A stretch of 12,657 nucleotides of DNA from CAYMLQ01 sp964390795 (GTDB lineage: Bacteria > Verrucomicrobiota > Kiritimatiellia > RFP12 > UBA1067). How positions within the stretch are numbered: the first letter of the stretch is position 1; every line of letters starts with the position of its first letter. Positions 7,652-12,657 of the stretch are shown here, piece after piece. Location of the stretch: positions 1 through 12,657 of the forward strand of contig CAYMLQ010000154.1 in the NCBI GenBank assembly GCA_964390795.1, read 5' to 3'. The notes below the pieces were generated by a model. It was not told the DNA's origin. It saw only the letters and a list, made by a program, of their open reading frames with translations, and did no database searches. The position numbers and the translations under genes were made by a program.

Positions 7652-7924
7652 TCAGACGCATGATTGTCCAGTGACCAGTACGATGGACTCCTGTGCTGTG
7701 CGGCCTTCAACGCTACCGCGCGATGCCCGGGACTGCAAACCACGGACGGCAGCATTTTGCTGATTGGCATTCAGCTCGAAGTCGCCGATGAGCCGGACCG
7801 ATCCGGAGAGTTCCGCGTCGCGGATGCTGCTCATTACGGCCGAGATGTCGGCCTTGCCGTGGATCCGGCTCTTGTCTCCCTCGCCCACCCGCCTTGTCGC
7901 GACGTGGCAGGCCATGCCCGCCAC
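7652..7924 (-). other. Coding-like minus-strand fragment of unknown origin
   Basis: This open frame ends six bases before the kinase start. Its middle part (about 7720-7872) has G/C-ending codons typical of real genes here and gives plausible protein (HGKADISAVMSSIRD, ELSGSVRLIGDFELN). The two ends look like noise, and the 5' part overlaps the DUF2958-like remnant on the other strand. I do not recognise it. It may be a scrap of a lost gene, or chance. Confidence 0.2.
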
Positions 7925-8036
7925 CTACGCCACCGAATCCCAAGGCCGCGCCGCAATCGCCCACCTCCACTATTTGCTCGGCGGCGCCGACTGGTGAATC
8001 ATTGAGAAAGACAGCGACCCCGACAATGCAGGCGAA
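7896..8036 (+). pseudogene. Remnant of a DUF2958-like protein, interrupted by TGA
   Basis: The frame reads MPATYATESQGRAAIAHLHY, then LLGGADW, a TGA stop (7995-7997), and IIEKDSDPDNAGE. This matches my memory of DUF2958-type small proteins carried by plasmids and integrative elements, whose centre reads like LPALYATE, HLHYFLGGADWYITEKD. The TGA falls exactly where the conserved Tyr would be, and the frame stays aligned on both sides. The usual downstream part (a QAFG and GYIS region) is gone, as is any convincing start. It is probably a trace of a former mobile insertion. The family call rests on recognition only. Confidence 0.5.
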
Positions 8037-8139
8037 ATATCACCTTTACGAAACCGAGCTTATGAGAACATGAACCCATTACCGCCACACCTCAAATCAA
8101 TCATGCCCTCTCACCAACCGAGACGGTTCCAACTGATTC

Positions 8140-8220
8140 TCAATCGTTGAACGTGTAGCTAAGCCGCAAATACCCGTCGGTTACCGCTGGGGGCGTGTAT
8201 CGAATCTCCGCCTTGTCCGC
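8140..8220 (-). pseudogene. Orphan C-terminal gene fragment
   Basis: Between two minus-strand stops lie 26 codons reading ADKAEIRYTPPAV then TDGYLRLSYTFND. The alternating polar/hydrophobic pattern before the stop resembles the end of a secreted beta-rich or outer-membrane protein. It sits 24 bp downstream of the GH5-like stop in another frame, with no start. It looks like the 3' tail of a deleted gene, but it is short and could be chance. Confidence 0.25.
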
Positions 8221-8243
8221 TCATCCACCCAATTCAGGCAACG

Positions 8244-9503
8244 TTACCGGGGAAGGAAATAGGCGGCCTGATCCTTGACAATCTTTACGAGTGAGTCCTC
8301 GAACTCCGATTCTCCCGGCCAGATGTTGAAGCTGCCTCCGGGGCTCCACTGCCACATGACCGACACCGGCACCTTGGCCTCACGCATGGCGCCAAACGCG
8401 CAGGCCATGAAATCCCGGGCCGCCTCCGGCGAGAGTTCCAGCGGCTTGGCCCCTCCTTCAGCGGCTACCTCTGACCGCGCATCCAGATTCAAGCCCCACT
8501 CCTCCACAATAAACGGCTTAGCGATGCTGTCCGTGTAGGCAACATAAACGGAAAGGTTCTTCCACTCGCCCCACGGCATGGGCACCTGGTAGGGCCTCCG
8601 GACGGGACGCTCTAAAGCTACAGGCGGCTTGCAGTAGATGTGAATGGAGCCGAAGTCGATGTTCCGGTCGGCCCAGACCGTCTTCCAATACGGCTCCCCG
8701 CTTTTGTCTTTCACCGGCCCGGTGGGCGTGACATGCAGCAAGCCACCGGCGTTGACAAGATGGCGGGGCGACCAGCGTTTGATCTCTGCCGCGGCGCTGG
8801 CGACGAAGGCCACGTAGTTGTTCACGTCCCGGTTGTCAGCCTTCAGGTCGACGCTGCCGTCCGGACGCTTCTTGAAGCCGAACGGCACGATCTCGCCGAG
8901 GATCGAATAGGCCATGATCGTCGGATCATCCTTATAAAGGCGCCCATTGATTGTGTTCCGGCGGTTCGGGATGATGCGGTAGACGTCCTTGATGCGGCCG
9001 AAATTCTCTGGCGCGGTCACGTCAAAGGGCGGCACCGCGTGTTTGCCCGTGTCATAGGTCAGCGTGCTGAAGTCAATGATCACGCGCATCCCGAGAGTGC
9101 GGGCCACATCGAGGATCAGATCGATCTGACTCCAGACCGGCTCAGACAGATGCCGCTTCAGATCGCCCGAATTGAAGTCGTAGATGACCGTGGTCGCCCG
9201 GAAGAGCGTGAACCCGTGCTCTTTGGCGACGCGGAAGATGCGCTCGACCTTCTCCCGTGGATTCTTGCGCTGGTCCTTTCCGATGTTCAACTCATAGGCA
9301 GTGAACCCCATCGCCCGGTATTCCTGCGCCCCGACGCGGAACCGTCCGCCCGCCGCGGTAACGAACGGCTCCCGCACGGGGACGGGACGCGGCTCAGCCG
9401 ACAGCGAAAACGGTCGCGAAATCCAAAGGACGGCTAACGCCAGCGAGTGCCACCTGCGGAGTCTGGCGAACAAAATGATATCCGGCGAATTGTTTGCACT
9501 CAT
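8244..9503 (-). CDS. Secreted GH5-like (clan GH-A) glycoside hydrolase
   Basis: From ATG at 9503 the protein has 419 residues. This start is chosen because the candidate promoter at 9538-9567 would begin transcription near 9530, downstream of two earlier possible starts (ATG 9539, TTG 9551). A long n-region and hydrophobic core precede a likely cleavage after LSA (about residue 36). The (beta/alpha)8 pattern is visible: GMRVIIDFST, DDPTIMAYSILGEI with candidate acid/base Glu204, IHIYCKPP (His288, Tyr290), PFIVEEWGLN with candidate nucleophile Glu335, and a late aromatic strand VMWQWSPGG. Clan GH-A normally has Asn before the acid/base; here it is Gly (LGE). It could be an endo-mannanase, cellulase-like enzyme or exo-acting glycosidase; the subfamily is not clear. 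It lies alone on its own promoter, upstream of the two-component operon and separated from it by decayed sequence. Confidence 0.8.
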   Translation of the reverse strand: MSANNSPDIILFARLRRWHSLALAVLWISRPFSLSAEPRPVPVREPFVTAAGGRFRVGAQEYRAMGFTAYELNIGKDQRKNPREKVERIFRVAKEHGFTLFRATTVIYDFNSGDLKRHLSEPVWSQIDLILDVARTLGMRVIIDFSTLTYDTGKHAVPPFDVTAPENFGRIKDVYRIIPNRRNTINGRLYKDDPTIMAYSILGEIVPFGFKKRPDGSVDLKADNRDVNNYVAFVASAAAEIKRWSPRHLVNAGGLLHVTPTGPVKDKSGEPYWKTVWADRNIDFGSIHIYCKPPVALERPVRRPYQVPMPWGEWKNLSVYVAYTDSIAKPFIVEEWGLNLDARSEVAAEGGAKPLELSPEAARDFMACAFGAMREAKVPVSVMWQWSPGGSFNIWPGESEFEDSLVKIVKDQAAYFLPR

Positions 9504-9537
9504 TGAATGTTCCAAGCGTCGTTCATAAGAAGGAGGC

Positions 9538-9567
9538 ATTTTATCACACAAACAAAGCCGGCTTCAA
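9538..9567 (-). promoter_or_regulatory. Candidate promoter of the GH5-like gene
   Basis: On the minus strand, TTGAAG (9567-9562) and TAAAAT (9543-9538) are 18 bp apart. The expected transcription start is near 9530, giving a leader of about 27 bases to ATG 9503. The hexamer TAAAAT overlaps the alternative ATG at 9539, which argues against that start. No strong Shine-Dalgarno sequence precedes 9503 (only TTGGAA). Confidence 0.45.
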
Positions 9568-9658
9568 ATCCGATTCGAGGAGCTGTAGAGAAGAGTATTA
9601 CTAACGCGGTGGCCTCTGCGGGCCGAATGGCCTTCCGCCGACGCTTCATAAACAGCGG

Positions 9659-9698
9659 CCCCGACCAATCACATTCGCCTGATGCGTCCGAATCGGGG
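9659..9698. repeat. Compound inverted repeat
   Basis: CCCCG (9659-9663) pairs with CGGGG (9694-9698), and ATTCG (9673-9677) pairs with CGAAT (9689-9693). The 3' arms are contiguous; the 5' arms are split by nine bases. It could be a folded RNA element or a remnant of a recombination site. No T-run follows, so it is not an obvious terminator. Confidence 0.3.
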
Positions 9699-9776
9699 AG
9701 GAATGAGTATTCAGCACCACTGCGGTAACTGCATGAAAACTGAAAGGTGCTTGAAGCGGGGTACGCGCGTGTGTTA

Positions 9777-9800
9777 CCGTACGTTATGGTGGAAGTACGG
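9777..9800. repeat. Short inverted repeat CCGTAC...GTACGG
   Basis: Six-base perfect arms (9777-9782 and 9795-9800) enclose a 12-base loop. No function is assigned; six-base arms are not rare by chance. Confidence 0.25.
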
Positions 9801-9880
9801 CACTGCTCTGTGGGATTGATTGTTTATCGAGGCCTATCAGTGAGGCGCATTCCTGTTCGCCAATAAATGGAGATCGGAGC

Positions 9881-10192
9881 GATGAGGAAGTCAACGATAG
9901 CCGGAACAATTTTCGTAGGTGGAACTACGGGCCCTGGATAGGAGGCGTACAGACCACCAAAGAATCGGAACCGGCCGGTGGCTGGTCCTGGGTCAGCGGT
10001 GAGCCTTGGTCTTATGTCAACTGGGCGAATGGTCAGCCGGACAACTCGGGGAACATAGAGGAACACGCCCATTTCCTCGCCAACACCTCTGGCCGCGCCT
10101 CAACGTGGAATGATCTCCCCAGCAGCTTGGGTGCGGCGGGATGGACCCATGGTTACGTGATCGAATGCGAGGCGTCTCCTGCCGGTCCGTAG
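9881..10192 (+). pseudogene. C-type-lectin-like domain gene fragment lacking a start codon
   Basis: The frame ending at TAG 10190-10192 encodes the C-terminal half of a bacterial C-type-lectin-like domain: YGPWIGGVQTT, EPAGGWSWVSGEPWSYVNWA, NGQPDNSG, STWNDLP and GYVIE. The calcium-site motifs QPD (10034-10042) and WND (10106-10114) are intact. In animal lectins QPD favours galactose-type ligands, but bacterial specificity is uncertain. The frame is open back to a TGA at 9752-9754, yet contains no ATG, GTG or TTG upstream of the domain, and the usual N-terminal half (start, signal peptide, first domain motifs) is missing. The frame upstream of about 9881 is not recognisable. I read it as a 5'-truncated or frameshifted remnant of a secreted carbohydrate-binding protein. 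A sequencing error hiding a frameshift cannot be excluded. Confidence 0.72.
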
Positions 10193-10305
10193 CTCCTACG
10201 TGCGATCAAGTGTGGCGACGCGGTCAGACATGCACGCAATTGTGTCATGAAAGCACGAAGTAGAATAGCTTCACATTATTCCTGGAAATTATCTTGCACC
10301 TATTT

Positions 10306-10330
10306 GTTCGCAACTGCGGAGCAGTCGAAC
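10306..10330 (+). repeat. Perfect hairpin abutting the nuclease-gene promoter
   Basis: GTTCG (10306-10310) pairs with CGAAC (10326-10330), and ACTGC (10313-10317) pairs with GCAGT (10321-10325). The loop is GGA, with a two-base CA bulge on the 5' side. The right arm ends directly at the -35 hexamer TTGCCT. It could be an operator or a factor-assisted terminator for the upstream lectin remnant. Confidence 0.45.
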
Positions 10331-10359
10331 TTGCCTCTAACCCCAGACTCGCTTATTAT
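10331..10359 (+). promoter_or_regulatory. Candidate sigma-70-type promoter giving a near-leaderless mRNA
   Basis: TTGCCT (10331-10336) and TATTAT (10354-10359) are exactly 17 bp apart. Transcription would start near 10366, only about five bases before the ATG at 10371. This agrees with the absence of any Shine-Dalgarno sequence in front of that ATG. Confidence 0.5.
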
Positions 10360-10370
10360 CCTACCCGCCT

Positions 10371-12110
10371 ATGTCCCTTTGCACCACACCTTTGACCCCG
10401 CCTTGCGAAAAGGAAGTCCTGCGGCTGATCGCGCTCATTCCCGACGCGGAGCTGACGGCCTTGGCCGCCACCGAGCCCGGCTTCCTGAGCGGCGGCTTCC
10501 GCGCGGGCAACACCGCTGTCCTGCGCAAGCGCGTGCAGCAGCTCGCCTGCGGCTGCCACGAGATTTCCGACTCCCTGCGCCGGCTGCTCGCACGGCGCTC
10601 GCGCTCCCATACGCTGACCGGGCTGCTCGCGCCGGACGCCCTGTCCGAGAACCGCCACGCGCTCGCCACGCTTCTGGGCAGCCACGTGCTGCTGGTGGCC
10701 TTGCTGCTCGACCCTCGCGGCGACGTGCGCGCCAAGGCCGAGGAGTGGCTAAGCGCCCCGCAGGCCTTCCTCGCGTGCGAATCCGCCGAAGCGCTCGCGC
10801 GTTTGCGTGAGGCGTTTGAAGGCCTGACCGGCCTGCTCGGCAGCGCGCCGGCGGGGGGCGCGCCAGCCACGCACGAGGCGTGGCAGAATCAGAAAGACCA
10901 ACTGGAAAACCGGGTGCGCGACCTGCAGGCGGAAAACCGCCGGCTCAAGGGCGTGGACGACCGGCTCGCCCGCGTCACCCAGCAACTGAAAGCTTGCGAG
11001 GAAAAGCTCGCCGCGTCACAGGCGAAAGGCGAAGCTGCGGAAAAAGCGCTGCGCGAGATGACGCGCGCGTGGGAGACGGACTCAGCCGAACTGGCGCGCG
11101 AAGTTTCGCGCCGCGAGGAGCGCCTCACCGCAGCCCTGGATCTGGCGCTGGCAAACGAGTTTCACGGCTGGCTCGCAAACGCCCGCGCAGTGGAGAGCGC
11201 CGCCGCGGCACCCGAGCCGCAGGCGGACGTGCTGGCCCAGGCCGAAGCGGCCCTCAAGCGCCAGTGCGAAATGGACCGCCACAGCGGCAACCGGGCCGTG
11301 TTGGCCGACCGGCTGTCGCAACTGGAGACCGCCCACGAAAAGGTGGCGTCCGCCCTGCGCAACGCCTTGCGCCAGGCCCCCGAGCTAAAGGCGGCCGAGT
11401 CCGCCTTGGCCGCAGAGCTGAGGTCGCTGACGCGCCTGCTCGAACCCGATGCCGCCGCCACGCCGCTCGAAGCGGCGCTCACCGCGCGCATCCATTCGGC
11501 GCACGACAACGAACTGCCGCGCCTGCGCGAGTTGCCCGACCTCTTCGAAACGCTGCGCGTGCTGGACGACGCGGCGCTCGCGCGCGTCCGTCTGGCCTTC
11601 AAAAAGAGGCTGGCCGCAGCGCAGGCCGCCGGCGTGCCACCCGATCCGGACACGGAAGGGCGGGAGAACGCCGTCAGCCTGCTGGGCCGCGCGCTGGCCG
11701 GCCAGACTCCCGCCATCTTGCTGGTCGACGGCCACAACGTGCTGTTCGGCCTGCCCGCGCGTTACAACCCGCCGCGCGGCGGCGCGCTGCCCGATGCGGA
11801 GAAGCGCAAAAAGCTGGCGGATGACATCGTCCGCGTCACCGCGCCGAACCCGGCCGTGCGCGCCTGGATCGTGTTTGACGGCCCCACCCGCAGCGACACG
11901 CAGGCCGCAGCCAACGTACGGATCACCTACTCCGGCGGCAAGGGCGAGCACCGCGCCGACGGCGTGATTCTAGACAACCTGCGCTTCTTCAAAAGCTCAG
12001 CGCCGGAAACGCCCGTGCTGCTCGTCAGCAACGACAACGACCTCTGCCTCGCCGCACGCCGCCTCGGCGCGCAGGACATTCCGGTGCTCGACCTCGGCGC
12101 GTTCCTTTAG
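10371..12110 (+). CDS. NYN-domain (YacP-like) putative ribonuclease with N-terminal helical and coiled-coil regions
   Basis: The protein has 579 residues, is cytoplasmic (no signal peptide) and is very GC-rich. The C-terminal 130 residues form a NYN/PIN-type nuclease domain of the YacP kind: ILLVDGHNVLFG (Asp453), WIVFDGP (Asp503), GEHRADGVI (Asp530) and LLVSNDNDLCLAARRLGA (Asp555, Asp557). These acidic residues fit a metal-dependent RNase centre. Residues 1-160 are helical and unrecognised; 170-260 is a strongly charged coiled coil (QLENRVRDLQAENRRLK), with more helix to about 430. YacP itself is only about 170 residues, so the long N-terminal part is an added module, perhaps for oligomerisation or ribosome/RNA contact. 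It has its own promoter and ends five bases from the convergent esterase-like gene. It is unrelated to the sugar genes by content. Nuclease activity is inferred from motifs. Confidence 0.85.
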   Translation: MSLCTTPLTPPCEKEVLRLIALIPDAELTALAATEPGFLSGGFRAGNTAVLRKRVQQLACGCHEISDSLRRLLARRSRSHTLTGLLAPDALSENRHALATLLGSHVLLVALLLDPRGDVRAKAEEWLSAPQAFLACESAEALARLREAFEGLTGLLGSAPAGGAPATHEAWQNQKDQLENRVRDLQAENRRLKGVDDRLARVTQQLKACEEKLAASQAKGEAAEKALREMTRAWETDSAELAREVSRREERLTAALDLALANEFHGWLANARAVESAAAAPEPQADVLAQAEAALKRQCEMDRHSGNRAVLADRLSQLETAHEKVASALRNALRQAPELKAAESALAAELRSLTRLLEPDAAATPLEAALTARIHSAHDNELPRLRELPDLFETLRVLDDAALARVRLAFKKRLAAAQAAGVPPDPDTEGRENAVSLLGRALAGQTPAILLVDGHNVLFGLPARYNPPRGGALPDAEKRKKLADDIVRVTAPNPAVRAWIVFDGPTRSDTQAAANVRITYSGGKGEHRADGVILDNLRFFKSSAPETPVLLVSNDNDLCLAARRLGAQDIPVLDLGAFL

Positions 12111-12115
12111 GGTCT

Positions 12116-12657
12116 CTACAGCTCCTCGTGTTCGCTGCTGACGACCAGCCCGTCGTCGGTGAACAGGTTGATGTAATACACCGTCGCGTTCGCCGGGATC
12201 TCGGCTTTGACCTCGCCCGAACAGGAGTTCGCCTCGACGGTCCGAGACTCCCACTTGCGCTCTTTCCAGGCTCCCGAGTCCGCCGTGAAGTTCAGCTCGG
12301 CTCGCGCCACCACGCGCGGGGCAGGGTTGAAGCGAACCGTCACCTGCCGCCCCTCACGCTTGACTTCCGTAACCTGCGGCAGCTCTGGCCCGCTCTTGGC
12401 GATATGGTCGGCAAAGGCAAGGATTTCCTGGGGGTTCTCACCGACTGCACCGTGACCGTGCGGCATGCGCACCCTGATGCAGAGCGTGCGCGGTGTCTTG
12501 GGCAGGCGGTAGCTTCTCTGCAGCGAGTCCATGGGGTAGGCGAAATCGTTGCTCCCGTCCACCCACAGGAACGGCACGCGCGCCTGTCCCAGATAGGCTG
12601 AGGGATCCCACAGCCCCAGCCATTTCTTCGCCCGCTCCTCACCCATGCTCGTGAACG
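12116..12657 (-). CDS. Alpha/beta-hydrolase, acetyl-xylan-esterase-like, 5' end beyond window
   Basis: The frame is open to the right edge; an internal ATG at 12646 is preceded in frame by F-T-S, so the true start lies outside. The visible 180 residues are the C-terminal part of an alpha/beta hydrolase: LWDPSAYLGQARVPFLWVDG, then GSNDFAYPMDS carrying the likely catalytic Asp, RTLCIRVRMPHGHG carrying the likely catalytic His, and NPQEILAFADHI. About 85 residues of beta-sandwich tail follow (VTEVKREGRQVTVRF to LFTDDGLVVSSEHEEL). The nucleophile Ser is off-window. Relatives in CAZyme clusters are annotated as acetyl-xylan esterases or dienelactone-hydrolase-like proteins, so deacetylation of plant polysaccharide fits the neighbourhood. 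PhoPQ-regulated-like peptidase/hydrolase families share the layout and cannot be excluded. Its stop is five bases from the convergent nuclease gene. Confidence 0.78.
   Translation of the reverse strand, partial: FTSMGEERAKKWLGLWDPSAYLGQARVPFLWVDGSNDFAYPMDSLQRSYRLPKTPRTLCIRVRMPHGHGAVGENPQEILAFADHIAKSGPELPQVTEVKREGRQVTVRFNPAPRVVARAELNFTADSGAWKERKWESRTVEANSCSGEVKAEIPANATVYYINLFTDDGLVVSSEHEEL

Larger units (their letters stand above)
9568..9880 (+). other. Intergenic stretch without recognisable genes
   Basis: No frame on either strand here gives protein I recognise. The stretch holds two inverted repeats (9659-9698 and 9777-9800) and leads into the lectin-domain remnant. The short open frames present lack ribosome sites and coding-like codon use. 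Confidence 0.5.

Noticed and set aside
9504..9551. Longer N-terminus for the GH5-like protein (ATG 9539 or TTG 9551)
   Set aside because: The ATG overlaps the best -10 box and both lack a ribosome site. They would also add 12-16 extra residues before an already long signal-peptide n-region.
9555..9585. tRNA T-arm-like TTCAAATCC
   Set aside because: The flanking five bases do not pair, and no acceptor stem or anticodon arm can be drawn upstream.
8079..9779. TTACCG hexamers at 8079, 8181, 8244 and 9774 and CGGTAA at 9723, as possible further regulator sites
   Set aside because: Only six bases are shared with the 5251-5269 repeats, none is paired at 11-bp spacing, and one lies in the GH5-like stop codon. 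They are not distinguishable from chance by eye.
10880..11824. Plus-strand open frame (314 codons) in a second frame of the nuclease gene
   Set aside because: Its Arg/Gly/Ala/Pro-rich translation is typical of a shifted frame of very GC-rich DNA.
1..12657. CRISPR arrays, rRNA, intact insertion sequences, integrases or known defence genes
   Set aside because: None seen: no regularly spaced repeats, no rRNA-like sequence and no transposase or integrase motifs in any frame.

Overview
The window reads as a piece of a carbohydrate-degrading bacterium of the PVC superphylum, most likely Verrucomicrobiota or Kiritimatiellota. Base composition is moderately to strongly GC-rich. The genes combine Sec-exported CAZymes, a four-module secreted FAD oxidoreductase with an autotransporter-like N-terminus, and a histidine kinase whose sensor region resembles kinases I associate with Opitutae-type genomes. 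This placement is inference from gene content; no rRNA or other phylogenetic marker is present.

Layout. From 7645 leftward, everything runs on the minus strand in this order: sensor histidine kinase (7645-5942), NarL-type response regulator (5922-5281), secreted FAD-dependent oxidoreductase (5125-2513), GH28-type pectinase-like protein (2408-834), and a GH127-type beta-L-arabinofuranosidase that runs off the left edge (837-1). The last two overlap by four bases (ATGA). A GH5-like clan GH-A hydrolase (9503-8244, minus) lies upstream of the kinase. On the right, a NYN-domain nuclease with a coiled coil (10371-12110, plus) converges, five bases apart, with an acetyl-xylan-esterase-like alpha/beta hydrolase entering from the right edge (12657-12116, minus).

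Between these genes are two decayed stretches. Region 7646-8243 holds an apparent DUF2958-like fragment on the plus strand carrying a TGA where the family has Tyr, a coding-like scrap on the minus strand, and an orphan C-terminus. Region 9504-10370 holds the GH5 promoter, two inverted repeats, the remains of a C-type-lectin-like domain with no usable start codon, and a hairpin next to a promoter that appears to give the nuclease gene a nearly leaderless mRNA.

Function. The exported GH28-like, GH127, GH5-like and esterase proteins suggest debranching and depolymerisation of plant cell-wall polysaccharide (pectin, arabinan or hemicellulose). No SusC/SusD pair is visible. The two-component system sits directly upstream. 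Between the regulator and the oxidoreductase is a plausible promoter preceded by two direct copies of ATCGGTAA at 11-bp spacing, where an activator would bind. The best candidate for something new is this compact kinase/regulator/oxidoreductase/pectinase locus with its putative operator, together with the exported flavoprotein fusion and the GH28-like enzyme that lacks several canonical catalytic residues. I see no CRISPR array, rRNA, tRNA or intact mobile element.
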